The notes below the pieces were generated by a model. The model saw only the letters and a program-made list of their open reading frames with translations. It had not been told where the DNA came from and ran no database searches. 64,000 bases of DNA from JAFARZ01 sp035651595. GTDB lineage: Bacteria > Actinomycetota > Actinomycetes > Streptosporangiales > Streptosporangiaceae. The position numbers and the translations under genes are program-made. Where the stretch lies: positions 1 through 64,000 of the forward strand of contig DASRFJ010000316.1 in NCBI GenBank assembly GCA_035651595.1, written 5' to 3'. Shown piece by piece: positions 43,527 through 52,515 of this stretch (position 1 is the stretch's first letter; each line of letters begins with the position of its first letter).

Positions 43527-45902
43527 GTGCCGACACTCACGCCGATCCCTCCTACAGGGCCTGCCGCCGAGTCTACGACCGACCGCGCGCAGGCTGAGTA
43601 CTCGCGCGCTCTCGGCGTGCTGCTCGATGCGGCGCCGCCGGACTGCGCGATGCACGTCTCGCACATCCCGGGTCGCGAGGGACGGCGTGTGCCCTGGCCA
43701 GCATGGGTGCCCGCGGATATCGCGGCGGTGTTCGGCGCTAGGGGCATCGACGCGCCCTGGTCGCATCAGGCGGCCGCGGCCAGCCACGCGCACGACGGCC
43801 GCAATGTGATCATCTCCACGCCGGCCGCGTCGGGTAAGTCCCTCGCCTACCTGCTGCCGGCGCTTACCGCCATCGCGGCCGGCGAAACCGTGCTGTATAT
43901 CACTCCCACGAAGGCGCTGGCCGCCGATCAGCTCGCCGCGTTGAAGGCGCTCGAGGTGCCCGGCCTGCACGCCGCAGTGCTGGATGGCGACACCTCGCAG
44001 GCCGAACGCGCGTGGGCGCGCAGCCACGCGAGGTACCTGCTCACCACGCCGGACATGCTGCACTGCGCGCTGCTGCCCGGGCACAAGCGATGGTCCGGGT
44101 TCTTCAGCCGGCTGCGGTACGTGATCGTGGACGAGTGCCACGGGTACCGGGGGATCTTCGGCTCGCACGTGGCGCAGGTGCTGCGGCGGCTGCGGCGCGT
44201 AGTCGCGCACCACCGGGTGGCGGCCGATGTCCCCGGACCGGTTTTCGTACTGGCGTCGGCGACGGTCGGCGACCCGGCCGGCTGCGCCCGCCTGCTGACC
44301 GGCCTGCCGGCCGAGGCGGTGACCGAGGATGGCTCGCCGCGCGGACCGCTCGCGTTCGTCCTGCTCGAGCCCCCGCTCACCGGCGCGCGCGGCGAGTCCG
44401 GCGCACGGCTGCGCCGGACCGCGACGATGCAGACCGCGGAGCTGCTCGCCAGCCTGGTCCAGGAGAACGTGCAGACGCTCGCGTTCATCAGGTCGCGGCG
44501 CGGCGCCGAGGCGGTCGCGCTCGCCGCCCGCGGCCACCTCAACGGGGCTGGCAGCCCCGCCGGCACAGCCGGCCCCGCTGGCAGGGTCGCCGCGTACCGG
44601 TCGGGCTACCTGGCCGAGGATCGCCGCATGCTCGAGGCCGCGTTGAACTCGGGCGAGCTCACCGGGCTGGCCACCACGACGGCGCTGGAGCTCGGCATCG
44701 ACATCAGCGGGCTCGACGCGGTGCTGATCGCGGGGTGGCCGGGCACCTGGGCCTCGCTGTGGCAGCAGGCGGGCCGGGCCGGGCGCGGCGGCCAGAGCGC
44801 CGCCGCGGTGCTGATCGCCCGCGACGACCCGCTCGACACCTACCTGGTCCGTCATCCGGAGGTACTGCTGGGCCACCCGGTGGAGGCGACCGTCCTCGAC
44901 CCGGCCAACGCCTACGTGCTCGCGCCGCACCTGAACGCGGCCGCCGCGGAGCTGCCGCTGACCGACGCGGACATGACGTTGTTCGGGCCGGCCGCGCGCC
45001 CGGTCGCCGACGAGCTGACCGCTGCTGGCCGACTGCGGCGCCGGCCGGGCGCGTGGTACGCGCTGCGGCGGGACACGTCGAGCTTGCGCGGCGGCGGCAT
45101 CGGGCCGGTGCGCGTGGTCGAGGAGGAGACCGGGCGGCTGGTCGGTACCGTCGACGAGCCGTCCGCGCACCTGCTCGTGCACGACGGCGCGGTGTACCTG
45201 CACCAGGGTGACAGCTACCTGGTGAGCGGCCTGTACCTGCCGGACCGGGTCGCGCTCGTGTCGTCCGGCGACCCCGGTTACACGACGATGGCGCGGGCCA
45301 CCACCGAGATCGCGGTGCGGGACGTGCTGCGGCACGCCGCGTGGGGCGAGGCGGACCTGCGGTTCGGCGACGTGCAGGTCACCCGGCAGGTCGTCTCGTA
45401 CGCGCGGCGCAGCGCCGATACCGGCACCTCGCTCGGCGACACGCCGCTGGACCTGCCGCCACGCCAGCTGGTCACCCGCGCGGTGTGGTGGACGCTGTCC
45501 GCGGCGCAGCGGGCCGGGCTCGCGGCCGGCGGTTTCGATCTGGCCGGAGCGGCACACGCGACCGAGCACGCCTCGATCGCGCTGCTGCCGTTGTTCGCGA
45601 CGTGCGACCGCTGGGACATCGGCGGCGTGTCCGCCGACCCGCACCCGGCGACCGGTCAGCTGAGCGTCTTCGTCTACGACGGGCACGACGGCGGGGCCGG
45701 CTTCGCCGAGCGCGGCTTCGGCGCCGCCGCGGACTGGCTGCGCGCCACCCGCCAGGCGATCGCCTCCTGCGAATGCGAGCACGGCTGCCCGTCCTGCGTC
45801 CAGTCACCCAAGTGCGGCAGCGGAAACCATCCGCTTTCCAAACGCGGCGCCGTCGCGCTGCTGGACGCTCTGCTGGCCGGCGCTCCCCCGCCGGGGCAGT
45901 AA
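43527..45902 (+). CDS. DEAD/DEAH-box helicase with C-terminal cysteine cluster (Hrq1/MrfA-like)
   Basis: A 791-residue superfamily 2 helicase starting at GTG 43527. The first RecA-like domain has a P-loop TPAASGKSLAYLLPAL (~97-112), ITPTKALAADQL, a DECH box (VIVDECHGYRG) and LASATVGDP. The second has TATTALELGIDISGLD-type motif V (TGLATTTALELGIDISGLDA) and motif VI QQAGRAGRGGQ. A C-terminal domain ends with four cysteines (CECEHGCPSCVQSPKCGSGN), as in Hrq1/YprA/MrfA DNA-repair helicases. The Streptomyces bldG locus has a helicase at the same place, divergent from bldG as here. Confidence 0.92.
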   Translation: MPTLTPIPPTGPAAESTTDRAQAEYSRALGVLLDAAPPDCAMHVSHIPGREGRRVPWPAWVPADIAAVFGARGIDAPWSHQAAAASHAHDGRNVIISTPAASGKSLAYLLPALTAIAAGETVLYITPTKALAADQLAALKALEVPGLHAAVLDGDTSQAERAWARSHARYLLTTPDMLHCALLPGHKRWSGFFSRLRYVIVDECHGYRGIFGSHVAQVLRRLRRVVAHHRVAADVPGPVFVLASATVGDPAGCARLLTGLPAEAVTEDGSPRGPLAFVLLEPPLTGARGESGARLRRTATMQTAELLASLVQENVQTLAFIRSRRGAEAVALAARGHLNGAGSPAGTAGPAGRVAAYRSGYLAEDRRMLEAALNSGELTGLATTTALELGIDISGLDAVLIAGWPGTWASLWQQAGRAGRGGQSAAAVLIARDDPLDTYLVRHPEVLLGHPVEATVLDPANAYVLAPHLNAAAAELPLTDADMTLFGPAARPVADELTAAGRLRRRPGAWYALRRDTSSLRGGGIGPVRVVEEETGRLVGTVDEPSAHLLVHDGAVYLHQGDSYLVSGLYLPDRVALVSSGDPGYTTMARATTEIAVRDVLRHAAWGEADLRFGDVQVTRQVVSYARRSADTGTSLGDTPLDLPPRQLVTRAVWWTLSAAQRAGLAAGGFDLAGAAHATEHASIALLPLFATCDRWDIGGVSADPHPATGQLSVFVYDGHDGGAGFAERGFGAAADWLRATRQAIASCECEHGCPSCVQSPKCGSGNHPLSKRGAVALLDALLAGAPPPGQ

Positions 45903-46082
45903 CAATTGCACAATCGTCCTGCTAGATGCGCCAATTACGCATGAGAACGGCCAAGTTGAGCACCCTGAGTAGCGAAAGTGCGGTTTCGATATACGCAACG
46001 TGGTTATTTTGGGTGCATAGGAAGCTTTGGGGCCTACTTGCCTGTAGCAGGTCGTCCTACCTGTACGTATCGGCCGGTCCCT

Positions 46083-46174
46083 GAAAAGGGGGCGGCCCCC
46101 GCCGGGGGGGAGAGCGGGGGCCGCGTACGGGTCCGGCCCTGGGGGGGGAGGCCGGCTCCGTCCTTTCGGAAAGC
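46083..46174 (-). ncRNA. 6C RNA
   Basis: On the minus strand two hairpins follow each other, each with a C-rich loop. The first has stem CCGGCC/GGCCGG (46133-46138 with 46150-46155) and a loop with eight Cs. The second has a perfect 11-bp stem (46092-46102 with 46114-46124) and a loop with seven Cs, and runs into CCCTTTT at 46084-46090. Two stem-loops each with at least six loop Cs, upstream CCGAAAGGA and a terminating T run, are the definition of the actinobacterial 6C RNA. In Streptomyces and M. tuberculosis the 6C gene, as I recall, also lies in this part of the genome. The 5' end is approximate. Confidence 0.82.
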
Positions 46175-46280
46175 TTATCTGCATTGGGCTCGCGTATCGA
46201 CTACGGGATCCCGCATACAGCGTCAGCCAATGGAATTACAACATATCGCGCACGATCATGAACAGTACTATCGCCCGACG

Positions 46281-46303
46281 ACCTGCCGAACGGCAGGTTT
46301 TTT
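46281..46303 (+). terminator. Orphan intrinsic terminator
   Basis: ACCTGCCG and CGGCAGGT form a perfect stem at 46281-46298, followed by six Ts (46298-46303). This is the only textbook T-run terminator on the + strand in the window. No coding gene ends nearby: the helicase stops 380 bp upstream and the 6C RNA is on the other strand. A short + strand RNA ending here is possible. Confidence 0.75.
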
Positions 46304-47816
46304 CACTCTGTAAGACGTTGCTACACCCCTCAAGTATGTGATCGTTCAACATCTACACCTTAAGGATCGGTGTTTTTGCACCCGTCGAGCCGCCGTCCCA
46401 CCAGGCAAGACGCCTGACCGCCCGGGCCTTGCGGCCGAGCCGGGGCACGGCCGCCGACGCCGCGCGGGCGGTCGCTTGGCGGCGGGCCTGAGGTCGCGGT
46501 CGCGGCGGCCGTCGCGCCTTTGGCGGGCATCGCATCAGGAACCTCAATTACGGCATATTTCCCATTCAGGCACGAACACCCCAGTATTCCGCGCTTTGCT
46601 CGCCGGCAAAGCCACTGGTGAGGGACATGTGATCATGCCGACTGATTAAGATCACGAATTGATCACACCTAGGGCTTTGCAGCACCGCGGTTTCGTCGTA
46701 CAACGGAGGTACGGACGCGGGAGCGTCCGGGCACGGCAGCCGGGTACCCACGCGCGACCAGCCGCGGGAGGCGTGTCAGGGCAGGTCAGGCCACAACAGC
46801 CGACCTGACCGACAGAGATAGGTGCACGCTTGGTAGCCCGGAATGACGTGGCGCGCGGCGGCGCCCCTGCCAGGGGCGCCGTTCGCTTTCACGGGCTTGT
46901 CTGGCGCGGCTGGCGCGGGTGATTCGGCGGCACGGCTGCTTCGGCTGGCGCGGCTGCTTCGGCTGGCGCAGTTGGCGCGGGCTGGCGCGGGCTGGCGCGG
47001 CTGCTTCGGCTGGCGCGGCGGCCCGGGCTGGCGCGGCTGGCGCGGGTGGGACCGGCGGGCGCGCCCGGCGCGGTTCGCCCGGCAGTCCGCTTGGCGCGGC
47101 TTGGCGCGGCTGGCCCGGCCGGCTGGCGCGGTTCGCTGGCCGCCAGGCGGGGCTGCGGACAGCAGACCGGCTCGACCGGCCTCGATAGCGTGGTGGTTTT
47201 ACCCTTTGTGGTAACCGGGCCCTCGTGTACAGGGGTCGATCCTCCACGAAGGGTTAATTTTCCACGTTGCTGAAGGGCCTGTCGGTGCGCTCCTATCCCG
47301 ACAGTCGCACAGTGCACTACAGTAACAGCCCGCGCAGCCGGCGGCGGCAACGGCGGCATCAGCCGCACGCACGCAATTAGCCCACGGGATCCGCTCCAGG
47401 GATAAGTGGCAATAACCGGACGTACCCGACAGAGCGCCCGGAACATAGCTAGATGTCCGGGTTCGCGGGTTCCGTGAGGGGCGCAACCGCGGACTTCACC
47501 TAAACCCCTAGCGGTCGGCACACGGCTGGCCCACGCCGCTCTGCGCCACCGGCAGTCAATCACAATCACCTTTTATAGTGATATCGTCCCGTTGTTCCTA
47601 ATATTTACCTATTAATGACGTGGGTCCACAACAGCACAACAACCCGGCTCCTGCCCAGCCGCGTCGCCGCGGGGCATGAAACGCCGCGCTGGCAGGGGGA
47701 TGCTGCGCTGTTAGCTATCGAGACCGTTAGCCTTGGACCTTGTCCGAATATGCTCTGCCCCGCAGAGTGCCTGTGCGGGATCTCGGGGGCCTGGGGCGCG
47801 ATGGGAGAGGGACTCA
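46304..47816. other. Long non-coding stretch with GC-rich repeat field
   Basis: About 1.5 kb without a supportable gene. It holds a perfect hairpin GGCGCCCCT/AGGGGCGCC (46860-46880), a hairpin GGTCAGG/CCTGACC near 46785-46813, and a field at 46910-47131 with twelve copies of TGGCGCGG, partly in the unit CTGCTTCGGCTGGCGCGG. A less GC-rich part follows (47200-47620), then the promoter region of the Holin-X gene. Short open frames here have no coding character. Confidence 0.6.
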
Positions 47817-48482
47817 ATGGTCCGCAGCGGAACGCCGGAGCCTGCCGGCAGCGACCAGTCGCTGGGGGATCTCGTGTCCCTGGCCATGAAGGACATGTCG
47901 CAGCTCGTCAGGTACGAGATCGACCTCGCGAAAACCGAGCTGCGCGGTGACCTCAAGCGAGTCGGGCTGGCCAGCGCGCTCGGCGGCGTCGCCGCGTTCA
48001 CCGGATGCCTGGTCCTGGTCCTGCTCTGCATCGCGTTCGCCTACGGGCTGGTCGCCCTCGGCATCTGGACTTGGGCAGCGTTCTTGATAGTGGCCGGGGT
48101 CTGCGTGGCGCTGGCCGGCGGCGCGGTGGGCATCGCCGTCCTCAAGATGCGCCACCTGTCCGGCATGAAGCAGACCAGGGAGTCGTTCACCCAGGGTCTG
48201 GGCGTGCTGCGCCGCGACGGCAAGGACCAGGACGGCAAGGACCACCGTGGCAAGGACCACCTCGCCTCGGGCGGCGACGCGAAGATCATCGCGGACGGAG
48301 ACAGGCAGGGCTCGGCGCGGATCAGCCTGGGTGCGGGCTCCAGCGACGGCCAGCGGCCGGCCGGCGGGACCGGCAGCGACGGGACCGGCACCGGCGGGAC
48401 CGGCACCGGCGGGCGCGGCACTGACGGGACCGGCGAGCCCGGCGAACTCGGTACCGGCGGCCACTCAGTCGCGCAGCGGTGA
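47817..48482 (+). CDS. Actinobacterial Holin-X (DUF1469) family membrane protein
   Basis: The ATG at 47817 follows GGGAGAGGGA and gives 221 residues. SLGDLVSLAMKDMSQLVRYEIDLAKTELRGD is the soluble start typical of the family. Two transmembrane helices follow (~47-70 and ~78-100), and then a polar tail with a GTGGTGTGG-type Gly/Thr repeat. Despite the holin name there are no phage genes here. It heads a unit with the EphE-like hydrolase and DUF309 genes, the same order as Rv3669-Rv3670 in M. tuberculosis as I recall it. The stop overlaps the next start (GTGA). Confidence 0.82.
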   Translation: MVRSGTPEPAGSDQSLGDLVSLAMKDMSQLVRYEIDLAKTELRGDLKRVGLASALGGVAAFTGCLVLVLLCIAFAYGLVALGIWTWAAFLIVAGVCVALAGGAVGIAVLKMRHLSGMKQTRESFTQGLGVLRRDGKDQDGKDHRGKDHLASGGDAKIIADGDRQGSARISLGAGSSDGQRPAGGTGSDGTGTGGTGTGGRGTDGTGEPGELGTGGHSVAQR

Positions 48483-49417
48483 GGCTGGCGACGATGGGCG
48501 TCGCGGCGGACTCCGCGGTCCAGATCACCGGACCGTGGGCGCATCGGACGGTCAGTGCGAACGGCACCAGGTTCCACGTCGCGGAGGCCGGCGACGGGCC
48601 GCTGGTGCTGCTGCTCCACGGCTTCCCCGAGTTCTGGTGGTCCTGGCGGCACCAGCTCACCAGCCTGCCGGAAGCGGGGTACCGCGCCGTCGCCGTGGAC
48701 CTGCGCGGCTACGGCGGCAGCGACAAGCCACCGCGCGGCTATGACCTCGTCACCGCCGCCGCGGACGCGGCCGGCCTGGTACGCGCCCTCGGCGAGGCGA
48801 ACGCGGTCGTGGCCGGGCACGACTGGGGCGGCCTGATCGCGTGGACCCTCGCCGCCTACTACCCGAAGGTCGTCCGCAGGCTCGCCGTGGTCTCCATGGC
48901 ACACCCGCTGCGGATGCGTTCCGCGGTGTTCACCGACCCGCTCGGCCAGGGCCGGCGCAGCGGGTACGCGTTCGGTTTCCAGCTGCCGCGACGCCCCGAG
49001 CACCAGCTCGTCCGCGACGGCGCCGCCAGGGTCAGGCAACTGCTGGACAACTGGTCCGGCCCCGGCTGGCCGGACCCGGACACCGCGCGCACTTACCAGC
49101 GGGCGATCCGGATCCCCTCGGTCGCGCACTCCGCGCTGGAATACCAGCGATGGTTCGTCCGCAGCACGATCCGCCCCGACGGGCTCCGCTACGCCCGGCG
49201 GATGCGCTCCCCGGTGCAGGCGCCCGTCCTGCACCTGCACGGCGCGCTCGACACCTGCGTGCTGCCGCAGACCGCACGCGGCGCCGGGCGGTACGTGGAC
49301 GGCGCCTACCGGTGGCGGGTCATCGACGGTGCCGGGCACTTCCCCCACGAGGAACGCCCGGACAGCTTCAACACCGAGCTGACCGGCTGGCTGGCAGATC
49401 CAGAACCAGAACGCTGA
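48479..49417 (+). CDS. Alpha/beta hydrolase, EphE-like epoxide hydrolase
   Basis: A 312-residue alpha/beta hydrolase. The oxyanion motif HGFPEFWWSW (~47) and nucleophile Asp115 in AGHDWGGLIAW mark an epoxide hydrolase or dehalogenase rather than an esterase. The late acid lies in HGALDTCVLP and the His in DGAGHFPHEERP. The start GTG 48479 overlaps the previous stop; an ATG at 48494 is an alternative. Epoxide substrates could be lipid-derived. MarP is encoded convergently two genes downstream, as in mycobacteria. Confidence 0.9.
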   Translation: MRLATMGVAADSAVQITGPWAHRTVSANGTRFHVAEAGDGPLVLLLHGFPEFWWSWRHQLTSLPEAGYRAVAVDLRGYGGSDKPPRGYDLVTAAADAAGLVRALGEANAVVAGHDWGGLIAWTLAAYYPKVVRRLAVVSMAHPLRMRSAVFTDPLGQGRRSGYAFGFQLPRRPEHQLVRDGAARVRQLLDNWSGPGWPDPDTARTYQRAIRIPSVAHSALEYQRWFVRSTIRPDGLRYARRMRSPVQAPVLHLHGALDTCVLPQTARGAGRYVDGAYRWRVIDGAGHFPHEERPDSFNTELTGWLADPEPER

Positions 49418-49893
49418 TGAGAGATCGCGACCAGGCTGGCAGGCCCCGTAACGCGAGGCCGCGCGACGCTCTCGGCCGCCCGCTCCCCCGCGGTTCCGGT
49501 GACGAACCGCGCATCCCCGACGACCTGTCGCTGCCGCCGGACCAGACCGTGCGGCTGGCGGACCAGCTGCTCCGCGATGGGCGGCCGTTCCACGCCCACG
49601 AGGTGCTCGAAGCGGCCTGGAAAACCGGGCTGGCGGACGAACGCGACCTATGGCAAGGGCTGGCGCAGATCGCGGTCGGCCTCACCCACGCGCACCGCGG
49701 CAACGCGCGCGGAGCGGTCACGCTGCTGCGCCGCGGGGCGCAGCGGGCCGGTGAGTCCCGGCCACCGGACAGCTACGGCATGGACCTCGAGGCGATGACG
49801 GCGGCGGCGCGTACGCTGGCCGACGACATCGAGCGGGACGGGCTGGCGAACATTCCCCCAGCGGCGCTCTGCCCGCCGCTACAGCGCCGCTAG
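49417..49893 (+). CDS. DUF309 family protein
   Basis: A 158-residue helical protein starting at ATG 49417, overlapping the previous stop by one base. FHAHEVLEAAWKTG, ERDLWQGLAQIAVGLTHAHRGNARGAVTLLRRG is the DUF309 core (quoted in two pieces, ~64-110); its conserved His/Glu pair has no known function. It closes the three-gene unit and converges on the marP gene with 4 bp between them. Confidence 0.85.
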   Translation: MRDRDQAGRPRNARPRDALGRPLPRGSGDEPRIPDDLSLPPDQTVRLADQLLRDGRPFHAHEVLEAAWKTGLADERDLWQGLAQIAVGLTHAHRGNARGAVTLLRRGAQRAGESRPPDSYGMDLEAMTAAARTLADDIERDGLANIPPAALCPPLQRR

Positions 49894-49897
49894 AGGC

Positions 49898-51094
49898 TTA
49901 GTCGCAGCCCTGGGTGGACACCTGAGTGGTGGCCTCCATGCCCGCCTGCACGTCCGGCATGACCTCGTCCGCGGTCAGCGCGAAACCGATGTCGGACACG
50001 CCCACCGCCGCGGCGAACACCACCCCGTCGACGTTGCCCTCGGGGGACAGCAGCGGGCCGCCCGAGTTGCCCTCCTCCACGATCGCCCGGATCTCGTAGA
50101 TCTGCCTGGTCACGGTCTGGGTCTGATAGATGTTCGGCCCCTGCGCGTCCTGGATCCCGCCGATCCTGGCCGGCGCCTGCTGGAGCGAAGTCGCGTTCAG
50201 CGGGTACCCCGCGACCACCGCGTCGTCACCCGCGCCGGCTGTCCCGGCGAAGTGCAGCGGGGAGAGCCCCAGGCCCCGCACGTAGAGCACCGCCACGTCC
50301 ACCTCGGGGTCGTAGTAGACCACGGTCGCGGGCAGCTGCCTGCCGTCCGTGGTGGTCACCCGCTGGTCCGAAGTCACCCCGGCGACCACGTGCGCGTTGG
50401 TGAGGACGTGGTCGGGCGAGATGACGAAGCCCGAGCCCTCGATGATCTTCCCGCAGCTTGGCGCCATGCCCTGCACCTTGACGACGCGGGTGCGTGCCGC
50501 CTGGTACCCGGCCCGGTCCAGCACGGCGGGGTCCGGGGCCGGTATCGCCAGGATCCGGTCCTCCCCGATCCTGCCGAACACCTCCGCGTAGGTGCTGTTG
50601 CTGTTCAGCAGGCGGCGGAAGTCGGAAAACATCGTGCGGGCCGGCGTCGGCATGAACTTGTCCAGCGTCCGCAGCACGAGCGAGTTGCTCACCTGCTGGT
50701 CCACGACGGGGAACGGCGAGCCGTTCAGCACGGTACCGACCACCCAGGCGATCAGCAGCACGGACACAATGCTCACCACGGCGCCGCCGGCCGAGTCCGC
50801 CACGGTCGCCGAGTGCCAGGTCACCGTCGACCGCATCGCGGCGCCGACCGCGGAGGCGACGAACTGCCCGATCACCGCGAAGCTCACCAGCAGGATGACC
50901 GCGACGATGCTCTGCTGGGTCTGCCCGCCGACCAGTACCCGGGAGATGGCGGGCCCGAACTCGGCGCCGAGCAGCGCCCCGCCGACGAACCCGAAAAAGC
51001 TGAGAATGCCGACGATGAAGCCCTGCCGGTATCCCGAGACCGCGAAGGCAGCGACCACCACGATCAGCAGGAGGTCGAGCACGTCACCGCTCAC
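49898..51094 (-). CDS. marP: MarP-family membrane serine protease
   Basis: A 398-residue protein. Residues 1-125 are a CvpA-like membrane part with four helices; the rest is a periplasmic chymotrypsin-like protease. The triad is His235 (LTNAHVV), Asp266 (EVDVAVL) and Ser344 (GNSGGP), almost the same numbering as M. tuberculosis MarP. Cys214 and Cys397 match the pair that forms a redox-sensitive disulfide in that enzyme. MarP protects mycobacteria from acid and oxidative stress by cleaving cell-wall hydrolase targets; the role here is inferred from the family. Confidence 0.93.
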   Translation of the reverse strand: MSGDVLDLLLIVVVAAFAVSGYRQGFIVGILSFFGFVGGALLGAEFGPAISRVLVGGQTQQSIVAVILLVSFAVIGQFVASAVGAAMRSTVTWHSATVADSAGGAVVSIVSVLLIAWVVGTVLNGSPFPVVDQQVSNSLVLRTLDKFMPTPARTMFSDFRRLLNSNSTYAEVFGRIGEDRILAIPAPDPAVLDRAGYQAARTRVVKVQGMAPSCGKIIEGSGFVISPDHVLTNAHVVAGVTSDQRVTTTDGRQLPATVVYYDPEVDVAVLYVRGLGLSPLHFAGTAGAGDDAVVAGYPLNATSLQQAPARIGGIQDAQGPNIYQTQTVTRQIYEIRAIVEEGNSGGPLLSPEGNVDGVVFAAAVGVSDIGFALTADEVMPDVQAGMEATTQVSTQGCD

Positions 51095-51121
51095 AACGTC
51101 AACGGTATAGCGTGCCGGGCA

Positions 51122-51763
51122 CTAGCGAGCCCGCATCGGTACGTCGATGACCGTCGATGTGTCCCACGGGCGTTCCCAGCCGCCGAGCCGCAGCAGCCGG
51201 TCGACGATCAGCGCGGTAAAACCCCAGACCAGCATGCCCCGGACCCGGAAGGCAGGGGACGCGTACCCGCCGGCGCCGCGGACCAGCAGGCGCGCCGCCG
51301 GATCGGCCAGCTCGCGGACCGGGACCCGCTCCACCGCCGCGACCTCAGCCGGGTCGACGGGCGCGACCGCGCACGGCCGCCGCCACCACGCGAGCACCGG
51401 CACTACCCGGAACCCGGTCCGCGGGATGAACAGCTCGGGCAGCGTGCCGAGCACGTCGACGCCGTCCGGATCCAGACCGGTCTCCTCGACCGCCTCCCGC
51501 AGCGCCGCGGCCACCGGGCCGTCGTCGGCGGCGTCGATCGAGCCGCCGGGGAACGCCGGCTGCCCCGGATGATGCCGCAGCCCCTCACTGCGCTGGATCA
51601 GCAGCAGGTCAGGACCTTCCCCGAACAAAATGAGGACCGCCGACGGCTTCCCGCCGCCGTCCGCCGGCGGTGTCAGCGGCCCCGACTCCATCTGGCTGGC
51701 CGCCGCCGACAGCTTCGCCAGCCACTCCGGTATTTCTGCCGAACGACCGGTGGTTTCACTCAC
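51122..51763 (-). CDS. CoA-type NUDIX pyrophosphatase
   Basis: The start is GTG 51763, overlapping the nth stop by 4 bp, giving 213 residues. LIQRSEGLRHHPGQPAFPGGSIDAADDGPVAAALREAVEETGL contains the CoA-family prefix (HPGQPAFPGG) and the NUDIX box REAVEETGL. The enzyme should hydrolyse CoA or related dinucleotides. Order nth-NUDIX-marP is the mycobacterial order, though the thioredoxin-like gene found between them there is absent here. Confidence 0.9.
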   Translation of the reverse strand: MSETTGRSAEIPEWLAKLSAAASQMESGPLTPPADGGGKPSAVLILFGEGPDLLLIQRSEGLRHHPGQPAFPGGSIDAADDGPVAAALREAVEETGLDPDGVDVLGTLPELFIPRTGFRVVPVLAWWRRPCAVAPVDPAEVAAVERVPVRELADPAARLLVRGAGGYASPAFRVRGMLVWGFTALIVDRLLRLGGWERPWDTSTVIDVPMRAR

Positions 51764-52515
51764 GAGAACGGGCCGGCCTTCACCAGCTTGGCGGCCTCCT
51801 TCGGGTCGACGGGCCCTTCCCCGAAGGACGGGCACAACCGGGCGATCGCGCACGCGCCGCACGCTGGCTTACGGGCATGGCAGACCCGGCGGCCGTGCCA
51901 GATCAGCCGGTGCGACAGCATGGTCCACTCTCGTTTGGGGACGAGCTCGCCGACCTCGGCCTCGACCTTGTCCGGTTCGGTGCTGGTGGTCCAGCCGAAC
52001 CGGCGGGCCAGCCGCCCGAAGTGTGTGTCCACCGTGATGCCCGGGATGCCGAAGGCGTTGCCGAGGACCACGTTGGCGGTCTTCCGGCCGACCCCCGGGA
52101 GGGTGACCAGGTCCTCGAGCTTGCGCGGCACCTCACCGCCGAACCTGTCCCGTAGCGCGACGGAAAGCCCGATCACCGACTTGGTCTTGGCACGGAAGAA
52201 CCCGGTCGGCTTCAGTATCGTCTCGACCACTTCAGGGTCCGCCGCGGCCAGGTCCTCCGGTGTCGGGTACTTGGCGTACAGCGTCGGCGCGGTCAAGTTC
52301 ACCCGCACGTCGGTGGTCTGCGCGGAAAGCACGGTCGAGATCAGCAACTGGAAGGCGTTCTCGAAGTTCAGCTCGCAGTGCGCGTCCGGGTAGACCTGCG
52401 CGAGCTCGCGGTCGATCTGCCGGGCCCGGCGCACCAGGCCGAGATGCGTCTCGTTCTGCCATTTGCGCGCTCGCGCTCGCGGGGCCTTAGCCTGGTCCGC
52501 CTGGACTTCCGTCAT
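51760..52515 (-). CDS. nth: Endonuclease III
   Basis: A 251-residue base-excision-repair glycosylase/AP lyase, taken from its own ATG at 52515 (MTEVQADQ). It has the catalytic Lys in LPGVGRKTANVVLGNAFG with helix-hairpin-helix, the catalytic Asp in TVDTHFGRLARR, and the iron-sulfur cluster pattern C-x6-C-x2-C-x5-C near residues 215-232 (VCHARKPACGACAIARLC). The frame is open upstream into the sigma-like gene without a stop, so the long read-through product is also possible on paper. Confidence 0.94.
   Translation of the reverse strand: MTEVQADQAKAPRARARKWQNETHLGLVRRARQIDRELAQVYPDAHCELNFENAFQLLISTVLSAQTTDVRVNLTAPTLYAKYPTPEDLAAADPEVVETILKPTGFFRAKTKSVIGLSVALRDRFGGEVPRKLEDLVTLPGVGRKTANVVLGNAFGIPGITVDTHFGRLARRFGWTTSTEPDKVEAEVGELVPKREWTMLSHRLIWHGRRVCHARKPACGACAIARLCPSFGEGPVDPKEAAKLVKAGPFS

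Noticed and set aside
43473..45782. A 769-residue open frame opposite the helicase gene
   Set aside because: Composition is Arg/Gly/Val-rich without motifs, whereas the + strand carries all helicase motifs.
46338..46649. A 103-residue frame after the orphan terminator
   Set aside because: No ribosome-binding site, Arg-rich composition and no recognisable family; position after a terminator gives no support.
46786..47569. Open frames with Arg/Pro/Gln repeats in the long gap
   Set aside because: They simply translate the TGGCGCGG repeat field in different frames, have no ribosome-binding site and no family match.
47817..48482. Prophage remnant suggested by the holin family name
   Set aside because: Holin-X is a housekeeping actinobacterial family; no other phage gene, integrase or attachment site is seen and the order matches the chromosomal MarP block.
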